DNA of 64,000 bases from Labilithrix sp. (GCA_019637155.1 JAHBWE010000001.1:496001-560000), one strand, 5' to 3'. Positions 1 to 8,776 are shown, counted from the first letter of the stretch. Translations and numbers: made by a program. The notes: a model not told the origin generated them from the sequence alone.

Positions 1-1
1 G

Positions 2-379
2 CACCTCCCGCCGACGATCCACACGACCTTCGCCGGACCCGGCTTCCTCGTCTGCTCGTTCGTGCCGCGCGTGACGGACACGCACCCGCAGGCGATCCCG
101 TGCCCGTACCCGCACTCGAGCGTCGACTGCGATGAGGTCATCCTCTACGTGCGCGGCAACTTCACGTCGCGGCGCGGGGTGGGGCCCGGCGCGCTCTCGC
201 TCCACCCCGCCGGCGTGGTGCACGGCCCGCATCCGGGCGCGTACGAGGCGAGCATCGGCACGGTGCGCACCGACGAGATGGCGGTCATGCTCGACACCTA
301 CCTGCCGCTGCTCCCGACGCTATCGTCCCAAAGCTTGGAGGATGCCGGGTATCATGACACCTGGCGCTCCGCGAAGTAG
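2..379 (+). CDS. hmgA: Homogentisate 1,2-dioxygenase family protein, C-terminal part
   Basis: The gene enters from outside the window; only its last 125 codons are present, with the first full codon at base 2. The family opens the aromatic ring of homogentisate to maleylacetoacetate in tyrosine and phenylalanine breakdown, in the cytoplasm, using Fe(II). What is visible matches the C-terminal half of this cupin-fold enzyme: GPGFLVCSFVPR, then PYPHSSVDCDE with the His and Glu spaced like metal ligands, the HPAGVVHGPHPG block that supplies another His, and EASIG...DEMAVMLDTY close to the C-terminus. The length after these blocks fits a complete C-terminus. It could be a homogentisate dioxygenase-like paralogue of different substrate, which the missing N-terminus prevents judging. 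Confidence 0.8.
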   Translation, partial: HLPPTIHTTFAGPGFLVCSFVPRVTDTHPQAIPCPYPHSSVDCDEVILYVRGNFTSRRGVGPGALSLHPAGVVHGPHPGAYEASIGTVRTDEMAVMLDTYLPLLPTLSSQSLEDAGYHDTWRSAK

Positions 380-402
380 CGTCCTCTTTCGACGAACCAC
401 CG

Positions 403-792
403 ATGGGGCGGACGCTCGTACTTGCCGCAGTGATGAGCCTCATGCCGAAGGGCTGCGCGGAGCTGCTCGGGCAGGGGCAGCCTCCGCCGCCGCCGGCCGA
501 GCCCCCGCCGCTCCCGCCGTCGAGCGCGCCGCCGCCGCCGGTGTTCGTCTTGCCGGACGACGGACCCGGACCGTCGCCCGCGCCGACGGCGGCGCCCGAG
601 CTCCAGAAGGCGCGCGCGGCGGCGGAGGCGCGCGACTTCAAGAAGGTCCGCGCGCTCCTCGAGAAGAAGGTGAAGTCGGGCAAGGGCAACCGTGAGGAGG
701 CCACGCTCCTGCTCGAGTCCTGCAGCGCGCTGAAGGACAAGCCCTGCATGGAGATCGCGAAGAAGGCGTACCCCGAGCTCGAAGGCTTCTGA
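403..792 (+). CDS. Small proline-rich exported protein, unknown function
   Basis: This 129-residue protein is not a recognised family. It has a short hydrophobic N-terminus (residues 3-15) followed by a Pro/Ala linker of about 45 residues, then a charged helical C-terminal part (about residues 68-129) resembling a single TPR-like helix pair (KARAAAEARDFKKVRALLEKK). The Cys in MPKGCAEL is not a good lipobox, so export is uncertain. An in-frame ATG at 433 is an alternative start. It lies 23 bp after the dioxygenase gene and just before a lipoprotein gene on the same strand. Function is not inferable. Confidence 0.6.
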   Translation: MGRTLVLAAVMSLMPKGCAELLGQGQPPPPPAEPPPLPPSSAPPPPVFVLPDDGPGPSPAPTAAPELQKARAAAEARDFKKVRALLEKKVKSGKGNREEATLLLESCSALKDKPCMEIAKKAYPELEGF

Positions 793-834
793 TCGCAGCG
801 GTTGGTTCCGCGCTTGCTCTCACGAGCAGGCACG

Positions 835-1839
835 ATGTCTCTCACCGCCCGAACCGCCCGATCCGCCTCCGTTCTCGCGCTGCCGGCGCTCATGGCTCTG
901 CTCTCGGCGTGCGGAGGTGCTCGCAAGAATGCCCCCGCGCCACAGACGGGTGAGGCCACGCTGACCGCGGCGCAGCTCGAAGGCGGCGGCCTCGAGAAGA
1001 TCCTCGTCACCGAAAAAGGATCGATCGCGATCGTCGAGCGCGACGGTTGCATGGCGATGGTCCGCGAGACGCCGACGCCGAGCGGGCCCGTCGACGAGAT
1101 CCAGACGCGGTGCGCGAAGCCCGAGCGCATGCAGAAGTGGTTCGAAGGCGCGGACAAGGTCGCGTCGAAGATGGCGCTCGAGCCGATGAAGGTGCCGGAG
1201 CGCCCGGCGTTGCGTCATCACGGGCGCGGGCACACGCTCGACGAGGGCGACGAGAGCGCGCAGGCGATCGTGGACCCGCGCGGACCCGCGACCGCGAAGG
1301 TGCTCACCGCGAACGGCCGCCTGATGCGCGTGACGAAGGACGCCGACGTCACGCGGATGAACGCCGAGGTCCGCGCGTTCGCCGACGAGCTCGCGGGCGC
1401 GGAGAAGGTCGCGCCCGGCCCCGCCTCCGCGAACGGCTGGCAGATGCTCCACGTCAGCGGCCCCGCGCGCGTCATGTTCGCGGGCACGCCGACGCGCGGC
1501 ACGCTCGACGCGCGCGTCTCGACCAACGGCCAGTACCTCTGCGAGTTCACGACCGTGTTCGGCGGCGACTCGCCGGTCCGCGCGACGAAGAGCGGCTGGC
1601 TCAAGCCCGCGAGCGCCGCCCGCGCGATCGACGTCGTGCTCGGCCCATGGAGCGCGCCGACCGCCGCCGTCCCCCCACGCACGGCGTTCGCCGCCGGCAT
1701 GAAGGGCGGGACCGAGCAACGCTCGAGCCCCGCCGCCACCGCCGCCGTCTTCGAGCTCTTCGGCGAGGTCCAGGAGGCCCTCGGCGACGCGTGCCTCCCG
1801 GAGCTCGAGCCGCCGACCGCCGGGGCGCTCGGCCTCTAG
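835..1839 (+). CDS. Lipoprotein of unknown function (334 aa)
   Basis: The protein begins with a signal peptide and a clear lipobox (MALLSACGG), so the mature form should be a lipid-anchored envelope protein. The start at ATG 835 is chosen over the in-frame TTG at 802 because it puts the positive charges directly before the hydrophobic core. The rest has no family motif that I recognise. It contains a DGCMAMVRE strand and a Cys pair in the C-terminal third (QYLCEF, DACLPEL). It follows the proline-rich gene by 42 bp on the same strand and may be co-transcribed with it. Confidence 0.75.
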   Translation: MSLTARTARSASVLALPALMALLSACGGARKNAPAPQTGEATLTAAQLEGGGLEKILVTEKGSIAIVERDGCMAMVRETPTPSGPVDEIQTRCAKPERMQKWFEGADKVASKMALEPMKVPERPALRHHGRGHTLDEGDESAQAIVDPRGPATAKVLTANGRLMRVTKDADVTRMNAEVRAFADELAGAEKVAPGPASANGWQMLHVSGPARVMFAGTPTRGTLDARVSTNGQYLCEFTTVFGGDSPVRATKSGWLKPASAARAIDVVLGPWSAPTAAVPPRTAFAAGMKGGTEQRSSPAATAAVFELFGEVQEALGDACLPELEPPTAGALGL

Positions 1840-1869
1840 CCTCGGCCGCGTCGAGGCGTCGAGGCGTCG

Positions 1870-2445
1870 ATGCTAGAATCGCGGTCGATGCTGGCCCACG
1901 ATCTCGCCCACGCAAGACCCCGCCGCATTCGCCGCGCCGAGTACGATCGCATGGCCCAGCTCGGCTTCTTCCGCGGCGAGCGGGTCGAGCTGATCCGCGG
2001 TACCGTCGTCGCGATGTCTCCGATCGGTCCGCCTCACTCGAGCGTCGTCGATCGGCTGACTCGGTTGCTCGTTCGCGCGCTCGATCCTCGTGCGCTGGTC
2101 CGGATTCAGCAACCGTTCCTCGCGCACGACGAGTCGGAGCCTGAACCCGACGTCGCGGTGGTCCCCGACGGGCTCTACGCCGACGCCCATCCGGATCGCG
2201 CGTTTCTCATCATCGAAGTGGCGGAGTCCTCGCTCGACTACGAGCGGGAGGCGAAGGCGCCGCTCTACGCCGCGTCCGGCGTCGACGAATATTGGATCGT
2301 CGACGTCGCGGCTCGCTCCATCGAGGTGTACTCGCACCCCGTGAACGGTCGCTACCGTAGCCTCCGCACCGTCGACGAGGACGGCTCCGTCACGATCGCC
2401 GCGTTCCCGGACGTGACCATCGAGGTCGCGACCCTCTTCGCGTGA
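1870..2445 (+). CDS. Uma2 family (DUF820) putative endonuclease
   Basis: Uma2 proteins have a PD-(D/E)XK nuclease fold and are highly multiplied in some bacteria; their cellular role is not settled. The sequence shows the expected order: RAEYDRMAQLGFFRGERVELIRG at the N-terminus, the acidic EPEPDVAVVPDG element around residue 95, the core FLIIEVAESSLDYEREAKAPLYA (about residues 115-137) with the catalytic-type E...D...K, and GVDEYWIVD. Length (191 aa) is normal. An alternative start is ATG 1888. A short GTCGAGGC direct repeat precedes the start. A second, decayed Uma2 copy lies at 49412-49608. Confidence 0.88.
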   Translation: MLESRSMLAHDLAHARPRRIRRAEYDRMAQLGFFRGERVELIRGTVVAMSPIGPPHSSVVDRLTRLLVRALDPRALVRIQQPFLAHDESEPEPDVAVVPDGLYADAHPDRAFLIIEVAESSLDYEREAKAPLYAASGVDEYWIVDVAARSIEVYSHPVNGRYRSLRTVDEDGSVTIAAFPDVTIEVATLFA

Positions 2446-2456
2446 CCGAATGACCA

Positions 2457-3935
2457 CTACGGAAGCCGGGCGAGGTCGAGCCAGCGGCCTTCCGCGCTCG
2501 GCTGGAAGCCCGCGGCGCGCGCGCTCGTCACCGCGATCTGGTCTTCGTGCCATAGCGGGATGAGGGAGGCGCGCGCGGCGATCGTGCGTTCGAGGTCGGC
2601 GTAGAGCGCGCGGCGCTCCGTGGGATCGTTCTTCGCGGCGGCCTGATCGAGGAGGCGATCGATCGCCGGATCGCGGACGCGGCCGCGGTTCGCGCCGGCG
2701 GGGGGGACGTTCGAGGAGTGGAGGAAGAAGCGGAGGACGTTCGGCTCCGTCACCTCCGGCATCTGCAGCATCGCGAGCTCGAAGTCGCCGGCGTTGAGGC
2801 GCGCGAGCATCGTCCCGAGCTCGAGCGGCACCACCTCGAGCTCGATCCCGAGCGGCGCGAAGTCCTGCGCGAGCTGGCGCGCGATCGTGTTGCGGAGCCG
2901 ATCGGTCGAAGTGAGGAGCGTCAAGCGGAGCGGCAGGGGAACGCCCGCGGCGCCGAGCTCCGCGCGGACGCCGTCACGATCGAACGCGATCGCGGCCGCC
3001 GGCGTGTGCGCCCAGTGCGTGGGCGGCAGCAGCGTGCTCGCCGCCGTCGCGTGGCCGGCGAAGAGCGTCGCCGCGATGCGCGCGCGATCGATCCCCGCCG
3101 CGAGCGCGCGCCGGACCTTCTCGTTCGCGCCGAGGCCGCTCTCGTGGTTCACGAGCAGGTAGGTGAGGTTCGCGCCTGGACGCGCGACGACGTCGATCCC
3201 TCGCGTCTTCGTGAACGAGGGCAAGAGGGTGGGGGAGAACCCGTTGACGACGAGGTCCGCGCGGCCGGCGTGCATCCGCAGCGCGCGCGCGTTCTCGTCG
3301 TGCACGGTGCGGATCGTGACGCCGTGCGCCGGCGCCGGCAGCGCGCCGTCCTTCGCCGGCGCGAGGACGATCGCGCCCTCTTCTCGTCGCGCGACCATGA
3401 ACGGACCGAGGCCGTCGAGCGAGCCGTCGCCGCGCGGAGGTCCGGCCGCCTCGTCGGCGCGGAGGATCGGGATCTCGAGATCGGTCAGCAGCGTCGCGTG
3501 CGGATGCTTCAGCGAGACGAGCACCGTGCGCTCGTCCTCGATCGTGACGCGATCGATCGGCTCGACCACGCGCGCGTGACGCGAGCCCACCGCCGGCGAC
3601 TGGAACGCGGCGATCGTCGCCGCGACGTCGCGCGCGCCGAACGGCGCGCCGGAGTGGAACCGCGCCTCGCGGAGGCGCACGCGGAGGCGGCCCTCGTCCC
3701 ACTCCCACGATCGCGCGAGGTACGGGCGCGGCTCGAGCGTGCTCGGATCGAGGCGCACGAGGCCGGCGTGGAGGAGCCGCGTCGTGCGGAGCGCGACGGC
3801 GTCCGTCGCGTAGCGGGGATCGAGCGTCTCCGCGTCGGTCGGGACGAGCATCTCGATCGGGCGGGTCGCGTCGGACGCCGCCTGGTCGCGCGTGCACGCG
3901 GCGAGTAGCAGGAGCAGGGCCGCGCGCCGACGCAT
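2457..3935 (-). CDS. Peptide/nickel-type ABC transporter substrate-binding lipoprotein
   Basis: This 492-residue protein belongs to the family 5 solute-binding proteins (DppA/OppA/NikA type), which capture oligopeptides or related ligands for an ABC importer. It starts with a signal peptide and lipobox (LLLLAACT), then shows TDAETLDPRYATDAVALR, LARSWEWDEGRLRVRLREARFHSG and GAPFGARDVAATIAAFQSP, all typical of the family's N-terminal lobe. The C-terminal part carries LYADLERTIAARASLIPLWHED. No permease or ATPase gene is adjacent, so it is an orphan binding protein here. It is convergent with the Uma2 gene (11 bp apart). Confidence 0.88.
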   Translation of the reverse strand: MRRRAALLLLLAACTRDQAASDATRPIEMLVPTDAETLDPRYATDAVALRTTRLLHAGLVRLDPSTLEPRPYLARSWEWDEGRLRVRLREARFHSGAPFGARDVAATIAAFQSPAVGSRHARVVEPIDRVTIEDERTVLVSLKHPHATLLTDLEIPILRADEAAGPPRGDGSLDGLGPFMVARREEGAIVLAPAKDGALPAPAHGVTIRTVHDENARALRMHAGRADLVVNGFSPTLLPSFTKTRGIDVVARPGANLTYLLVNHESGLGANEKVRRALAAGIDRARIAATLFAGHATAASTLLPPTHWAHTPAAAIAFDRDGVRAELGAAGVPLPLRLTLLTSTDRLRNTIARQLAQDFAPLGIELEVVPLELGTMLARLNAGDFELAMLQMPEVTEPNVLRFFLHSSNVPPAGANRGRVRDPAIDRLLDQAAAKNDPTERRALYADLERTIAARASLIPLWHEDQIAVTSARAAGFQPSAEGRWLDLARLP

Positions 3936-4116
3936 GCGCCGCGTCTACCAGAGAACCCCCTCCACGACTGTGTCCACCGCGACGGACCAATGGAATCAGC
4001 GTGGATGTGGTCACGGCGCCCACATCCGCGTTTCAGAAATCGAGGAAATTTTCAGATCTCCGCTCCGGCGAGCCGCGGCACCGAGGTTGCTCAAGAGACA
4101 ACCGGAGGTGATGACG

Positions 4117-5355
4117 ATGCGAGCTGTCCCCATCGCGCTTTCGGTCCTTTCGTTGCTGGCCGCGGTCGGTTGCGCGGACGTCGAGTCCGCCGAGCGCCGC
4201 GCGCGGACGGCGGGGCCGCGCGTCGAGGCGCCCGCCGACGGCACGCCCGCGCCGGCGGTCGAGGACGCGGAGGGGACCTTCGACGTGAAGGGGCACACCC
4301 CGCTCGCGGGCGCGGAGTCGGTCGACGTCCTCGCGGTCGGCGACGACGGCGCGCTCACGAAGGTCACCAACGTCCCGGTGAAGGACGGCGCGTTCGACGC
4401 GAAGCTCGCCGCCGACCAGAGCCCGACCGGCGTGTTCGTCCTCAAGGTGCTCGGCGTCGGCGATGCGGTGCTCGGCTCCGGCGTCGTGAACGGCCTCCCC
4501 GCCTTCGTGCAGGCGTTCGTCGTCGACGCGACCGTCGACAGCGTCACCACGATCAAGACGGAGATCTTCGAGACGACCGCGAAGGGCGGCGTCGCGGGGG
4601 TGCAGAACTACCTCAACGTCATCGACGCGTACGTCGACGCGCAGCTCGCGAACTCGATCACGGTCCTCGGCGTGTTCACGACCGACTTCAACTCCGTCAT
4701 CGGCGCGCTCTCCGAGGCCGTCATCGCGGCGGAGAACGTCATCGTCGAGACGCTGAACAAGGCGGGGATCCCGGTCGACGTCAGCGCGCTCCAGAAGGCG
4801 CAGGTCACGGCCGTGAGCGGGCTCCAGGGGTTCGTCACCGACGCGAGCGGGCAGCTCGTGAAGTCGAGCAAGAGCTTCGTCGAGGCGCTCCAGGCCGCGA
4901 GCGCGAAGGCGGCCGCGCCGATCGACAAGGCGATCTTCAACGCGGTCGTGACCGGCGGCGCGACCTTCAGCACGACGTTCAAGCAGAAGGCGCCGGCGCA
5001 GGAGCGGATCGGCTTCGCCGCGTCGAAGTCCGCGTTCTCGTTCGAGAGCTCGGTCGCGGAGACGGAGCTCCTGAAGCTCGACGGCGGCGCGGGGACCAAG
5101 GCGGCGTGGAGCGACTTCCTCGCTTCGGTGAGCAGCGCGCAGAACCTCGGCGACCTCGAGGCGGCGAAGCAGAGGCTCACCGACGTCCTCGCCGGGCCGA
5201 AGAACGCGAAGCAGATCCTCGCCGCGATCGTCGAGCAGCTCAAGAACGCGCTCCAGATCCTGAACCTCGATCAGATCCTCGACGCGCTCGCGAAGATCGA
5301 CCGCTCCGACCTCCCCGAGACGGCGCGCCTCGTGCAGAAGCAGATCGTCCAGTGA
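4117..5355 (+). CDS. Lipoprotein opening the DUF1501 cassette (412 aa)
   Basis: The start is ATG 4117, eight bases after a GGAGG at 4104-4108; the ATG at 4111 is too close to it. A signal peptide with lipobox (LLAAVGCAD) predicts a lipid-anchored periplasmic or outer-membrane protein. Residues 45-150 look beta-rich and Ig/transthyretin-like (EGTFDVKGHTPLAGAESVDVLAVG). The remainder is predicted mostly helical with long amphipathic stretches and repeated Ala/Lys/Val-rich helices. I do not recognise the family. The stop overlaps the next gene (GTGA), so the two are translationally coupled; it is the first gene of a four-gene unit with a CXXCH protein, another lipoprotein and a DUF1501 protein. 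Confidence 0.72.
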   Translation: MRAVPIALSVLSLLAAVGCADVESAERRARTAGPRVEAPADGTPAPAVEDAEGTFDVKGHTPLAGAESVDVLAVGDDGALTKVTNVPVKDGAFDAKLAADQSPTGVFVLKVLGVGDAVLGSGVVNGLPAFVQAFVVDATVDSVTTIKTEIFETTAKGGVAGVQNYLNVIDAYVDAQLANSITVLGVFTTDFNSVIGALSEAVIAAENVIVETLNKAGIPVDVSALQKAQVTAVSGLQGFVTDASGQLVKSSKSFVEALQAASAKAAAPIDKAIFNAVVTGGATFSTTFKQKAPAQERIGFAASKSAFSFESSVAETELLKLDGGAGTKAAWSDFLASVSSAQNLGDLEAAKQRLTDVLAGPKNAKQILAAIVEQLKNALQILNLDQILDALAKIDRSDLPETARLVQKQIVQ

Positions 5356-6290
5356 ACGCCCGCCTCGGCTCCGGTCTCGCCCTCGCCGCCGCGATCGCGT
5401 TCGCCTCCGCCTTCGCCGCGACGCGCCGCGCGCACGCGGACGACGGCGCCGGCGACGTCGCCGCCGCGAACGAGCGCTGCGCGAACCGCCTCGCGATCGC
5501 GTTCGTCGGCAAGAGCGCCGCCGACGCCGAGCTCACGGCCGCGGACCCGAAGGCGGCGCTCGACGGCCTCCTCGACAGCGAGGACTTTCGTGAGCGCTTC
5601 GCGCGGTTCGTCAACATGAAGTTCAACGACGCGCCCGGCGCGAAGCAGCTCGAGGACGCGCCGTACTGGGTCGCGCGGCTCGTCCTCGCGGAGGACCGGC
5701 CGTGGTCCGACATGTTCCTCGGGAAGCTCCGCCTCGTCGAGATCGCGAGCCAGGTCGCGATCCGCGAGGACGCGGCCGGCCTCGGCTACTTCCGCGGCAT
5801 CGACTGGTACCGCCGCTACGAGGGCAACGAGGAGAACGGGATCAAGCTCGCGACCGCGTACCGGATCATGAACAACGTCGTCGGGCTCCGCCTCACCGCG
5901 ACGACGGCCGCGCCCGACGCCGACCACGGCCTCGCGGGGCGTCAGGCCGGCGGCTGCAAGGGCTGCCACTTCGACGGCTGGTTCGCGCTCGACAAGGTCG
6001 CGGCCGTGCTCCCGAAGAAGGGCGAGGCCTTCGACGCCTACCGCGGCGGCCCGAAGGAGATGCTCGGCGGCCAGCAGATCGCGAACGACGTCGAGCTCGT
6101 GACCGCGCTCGTCGCCTCCGAGAACTTCTCCGTGAACGCGTGCCGCCTCGCGTTCGAGTTCCTCAACGGCCGCGAGGACAACCGCTGCGACGGCCCGGTC
6201 CTGGATCGCTGCGTCGACACGTTCAAGGCCGAGAAGACGATCACCTCCGCGCTCGCGTCGATCGCGCGTGAGCCCGGTTTTTGCGAGTGA
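5352..6290 (+). CDS. Exported protein with a single c-type heme motif (CXXCH)
   Basis: The start is GTG 5352, overlapping the stop of the preceding gene. A signal peptide ending near RAHADD is followed by a 290-residue domain with one CKGCH motif (CXXCH, about residues 203-207), the covalent heme c attachment signature. Around it, FVNMKFNDAPGAKQ, YRIMNNVVGLRLTATTAAP and FEFLNGREDNRCDG recall the cytochrome-like DUF1585/1588/1592 family proteins that accompany DUF1501 proteins in Planctomycetes and other bacteria; that family link is inference. Extra Cys residues near the C-terminus may form a disulfide. The next gene follows after 9 bp. Confidence 0.72.
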   Translation: MNARLGSGLALAAAIAFASAFAATRRAHADDGAGDVAAANERCANRLAIAFVGKSAADAELTAADPKAALDGLLDSEDFRERFARFVNMKFNDAPGAKQLEDAPYWVARLVLAEDRPWSDMFLGKLRLVEIASQVAIREDAAGLGYFRGIDWYRRYEGNEENGIKLATAYRIMNNVVGLRLTATTAAPDADHGLAGRQAGGCKGCHFDGWFALDKVAAVLPKKGEAFDAYRGGPKEMLGGQQIANDVELVTALVASENFSVNACRLAFEFLNGREDNRCDGPVLDRCVDTFKAEKTITSALASIAREPGFCE

Positions 6291-6299
6291 AGGGGAGTC

Positions 6300-6977
6300 A
6301 TGCGGATCGTGCTCGGGATGATGGTGGCGATGGTGCTCGGGACGTCGGCGGCGGCGTGCGCGGAGACGAGCTGTCTCGAAGGCGACTGCCGCCGCGGCCG
6401 CGTCGGCGCGGACGACGAGGCGGACGGCGCGCCCGGCGGCGGCGCGGAGGACGAGGTCCCGAAGCTCCCCGCGTGCACCACCGTCGGCAAGCCCCACCTC
6501 GGCCTCGGCGGCGTCGACGTCGCGGCCCGCCCGAACGAGGACGTGCCGGCCGGCGATCGCGCGCGGATGAAGCCGTTCAGTGCGCTCGTCACCGACTACC
6601 GCCGCGTCCTCGGCGCCGAGAACGTCCCCGCCTCCCTCAACGGCGCGGCGAGCACGTTCGGCGTCGCGTCGGAGCGCTGGTTCCTCGAGCCGATCGCGAG
6701 CGCGGTCTACGTCAACGCGGCCTTCGACGTCGGGTTCGAAGGTTGCAACAACCTCACGAAGAAGGACGCGAGGTTCGCCACGATGCCGACGAAGGACACC
6801 GCCCGCGCTGCATGTGAGGAGTGGACGCGCAAGTTCTGGAGCCGCGCCGCGACGCCGGAGCAGCTCGACGCCTGCGTCGCCGTCGCGCTCGAGACCACGA
6901 GCGAGACGGTCCCGCCGCGCCGCTGGGCCTACGCCTGCGCGAGCGTCCTCGCCGCGACCGGGTTCTTGACGTTCTGA
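6300..6977 (+). CDS. Cys-containing lipoprotein of the DUF1501 cassette (225 aa)
   Basis: The protein has a signal peptide with lipobox (TSAAACAET), then an Asp/Glu/Gly-rich linker (residues 30-55) and a helical domain with LVTDYRRVLGAENVP, ASERWFLEPIASAVYVNAAF and AACEEWTRKFWSRAATPEQLDACV. The last block, followed by PPRRWAYACASVLAATGFLTF, resembles the C-terminal cap seen in cytochrome-type partners of DUF1501 proteins, so the protein may be the second half of a split partner. No heme motif is present. It lies 9 bp after the CXXCH gene and 4 bp before the Tat-exported gene. Confidence 0.7.
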   Translation: MRIVLGMMVAMVLGTSAAACAETSCLEGDCRRGRVGADDEADGAPGGGAEDEVPKLPACTTVGKPHLGLGGVDVAARPNEDVPAGDRARMKPFSALVTDYRRVLGAENVPASLNGAASTFGVASERWFLEPIASAVYVNAAFDVGFEGCNNLTKKDARFATMPTKDTARAACEEWTRKFWSRAATPEQLDACVAVALETTSETVPPRRWAYACASVLAATGFLTF

Positions 6978-6981
6978 GGAG

Positions 6982-8163
6982 ATGACGATGATGAAGCTCT
7001 CTCGCCGTGGGTTGCTCTCTGGCTTCGGCGCGATCGCCGGCGCCTCGTGGATCGGTCGCGCGCACGCCGACGCGACCGCGAAGTCGGCGGTGGTCTCGAT
7101 CTTCTTCGAGGGCGGGTTCAACGCGATCTTCTCGAGCGCGGACTCGTTCGCGGCGAAGGGCTCCTTCGGCGTCACCGCGTCGAACGTGAAGGACGTCGGC
7201 AACGGCCTCGTCGTCGACGCCTCGACGATCGGCACGCTCGGCGACTGGGCGCTCGGCCACATGGCCGCGATCGGCAACCGCCACGGCGCGACGGATCACC
7301 TCTCGGCGGTGCGCAACAACTTCACCGACGGGGCGCAGAGCTACGCGGTGCAGCTCGCGGCGGCGATGGGCGGCGAGGCGTCGTTCAAGGCGGTCGCGCT
7401 CGGCGGGCTGCCGTTCGCGGGGCCGTCGCCGTCGACGAAGGGCGTGTCGCTCCAGCTCCTGCGCTCGATGGAGGACGTGTCGCGCGCGCTCGGCCTCGGC
7501 GCGGCCGATCCCGCGCGTCCGGCGCGGAGCGCGTCCGGCGCGGCGCTCGAGCGTTCGCGGCAGATGAGCGCGCCGCAGCTCATGAAGAACCCGAAGTCGC
7601 TCTCGTTCGCGCGCGACGCGTACGCGACGTGCGTGAGCTCGCTCGCGAAGCCGCCGCTCACGCTCGACGCGGGGAAGATCGCGCAGACGTACGGCGCGCG
7701 GAGCGGCGGCTCGCTCGACGGCCTCGCGGCGAAGCTCGCCGCGGCGGAGATGATGCTCCGCTCCGGCACGAACGTGGTCACGATGTCCGATCTCGGCTGG
7801 GACACGCACGGCGACGGGCGCGGCGCCACCGTGCGCCGCCGCATGAGCGCGGAGGTGATCCCGGCGCTGAAGACGTTCCTCGCGCGCCTCCGGAGCGAGC
7901 CCGAGCTCGCGCGGATCAACGTGTCGGTGATCCTCCACGGCGACTTCGCGCGCAGCCTCCCGAGCTCCGATCACGCGCCCGCGCTCTCCGCGCTCGTGAT
8001 CGGACCCAACGTGAAGGTCGGCACGACGGGCCGCGTGACGGACACGGTGTCGCTCAAGCCCGGCACCGGCGCCTCGCGCGAGATGTGGTCGTACCTCGCC
8101 GCGCTCTCGAAGGTGACCGACAACCCGTTCGGCGCGAACCCCCACGCGGCGGTCGTGGCGTAG
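6982..8163 (+). CDS. DUF1501 family protein with Tat signal
   Basis: DUF1501 proteins are distant relatives of the alkaline phosphatase/sulfatase fold that are exported folded; their reaction is unknown. The N-terminus has a twin-arginine signal (LSRRGLLSGFGAIAG) with cleavage near RAHAD. Family landmarks are SIFFEGGFNAIF, the MAAIGNRHGATDHLSA block, SDLGWDTHGDG around residue 270 (putative metal-binding Asp/His), and VSVILHGDFARSLP. A GAGGAG at 6976-6981 fits a start at ATG 6988 or 6991 better than the ATG at 6982. It closes the four-gene unit; twin-arginine export fits a cofactor- or metal-loaded protein acting with the CXXCH partner in the periplasm. Confidence 0.83.
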   Translation: MTMMKLSRRGLLSGFGAIAGASWIGRAHADATAKSAVVSIFFEGGFNAIFSSADSFAAKGSFGVTASNVKDVGNGLVVDASTIGTLGDWALGHMAAIGNRHGATDHLSAVRNNFTDGAQSYAVQLAAAMGGEASFKAVALGGLPFAGPSPSTKGVSLQLLRSMEDVSRALGLGAADPARPARSASGAALERSRQMSAPQLMKNPKSLSFARDAYATCVSSLAKPPLTLDAGKIAQTYGARSGGSLDGLAAKLAAAEMMLRSGTNVVTMSDLGWDTHGDGRGATVRRRMSAEVIPALKTFLARLRSEPELARINVSVILHGDFARSLPSSDHAPALSALVIGPNVKVGTTGRVTDTVSLKPGTGASREMWSYLAALSKVTDNPFGANPHAAVVA

Positions 8164-8164
8164 C

Positions 8165-8482
8165 TCAATCGAGGCCGAGGGCGAAGCGCAGCGCGTCCTC
8201 GAGGCGGCGCAGCTTGAGCGCCGAGAGCGAGCCGGCCCGCTCGATGAGGTCGGCCTTCGCTATCGTGACGAGCCAGTCACAATTGATGACGCAGTCCCGC
8301 GGAAGGCCCTCACGGCGACCGATCTTCACTTCGAGGGAGAAGCCTCGCACGACGGTCGTAGCCGGAGCGACGATCACCATCGCGCGCATTTCGTAGGCTT
8401 CCTGACGCGAGAGCAGGAGCACCGGGCGCTGCTTGTCCATTCGTGCCCACCAGATCTCTCCGCGCTTCACTCGTCGTCCCAC
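8165..8482 (-). CDS. MazF/PemK-like endoribonuclease toxin
   Basis: MazF/PemK toxins cleave mRNA and are held inactive by a cognate antitoxin. The 105-residue length and the opening VKRGEIWWARMDKQRPVLLLSR are diagnostic (GEIWW at the dimer core, the Arg-Pro-Val-Leu strand after it), followed by VIVAPATTV and INCDWLVTIAKADL, which matches the family's DQ(I/V)RTVD region. The start overlaps the antitoxin's 3' end by 16 bp, the usual coupled arrangement. It is the downstream gene of the pair. The stop lies 2 bp from the convergent DUF1501 stop. Confidence 0.85.
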   Translation of the reverse strand: MGRRVKRGEIWWARMDKQRPVLLLSRQEAYEMRAMVIVAPATTVVRGFSLEVKIGRREGLPRDCVINCDWLVTIAKADLIERAGSLSALKLRRLEDALRFALGLD

Positions 8483-8730
8483 GGAAGATCGGCGAGGGCA
8501 CGTCTCGCCGATGCACGAGCTGCAGCCACCTCTGCGGGCGTCTCTGGTTTGTCGCGATAGGCGCGCACGTAGTCCTCGACGAGGCGAGCACGCTCCTCCT
8601 GCCGAGTGAGGAGTCGGAGAGCTCTGCTCACGGCCGCGCTGCGGGACTCTCCGGTCTGCTCCCGTACTTGCTCGAGCTTGCGTAGCAGCTCGAGGTCGAC
8701 GCTCACCGCGATCTTCGCCGTTCTCCCCAC
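8467..8730 (-). CDS. Ribbon-helix-helix antitoxin paired with the MazF-like toxin
   Basis: The N-terminus KIAVSVDLELLRKLEQVREQ followed by GESRSAAVSRALRLL is a ribbon-helix-helix DNA-binding domain; the C-terminal tail (VRAYRDKPETPAEVAAARA) is the sort of flexible segment that wraps a MazF-type toxin. Such antitoxins neutralise the toxin and repress their own promoter. The start is uncertain: GTG 8730 sits just before the conserved domain, while in-frame TTG codons at 8742 and 8769 would lengthen it by 4 or 13 residues. It lies 46 bp after the stop of the large upstream gene on the same strand. Confidence 0.8.
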   Translation of the reverse strand: MGRTAKIAVSVDLELLRKLEQVREQTGESRSAAVSRALRLLTRQEERARLVEDYVRAYRDKPETPAEVAAARASARRALADLPWDDE

Positions 8731-8776
8731 AGTATGACTCAATCCTACTCGTGCTCGCCTCGGCGTCAACCTGGAG

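Noticed and set aside
5271..7277. A 668-codon minus-strand frame across the DUF1501 cassette.
   Set aside because: Composition is low-complexity Arg/Glu/Ala without motifs; the plus-strand genes have signal peptides, CXXCH and coupled starts.
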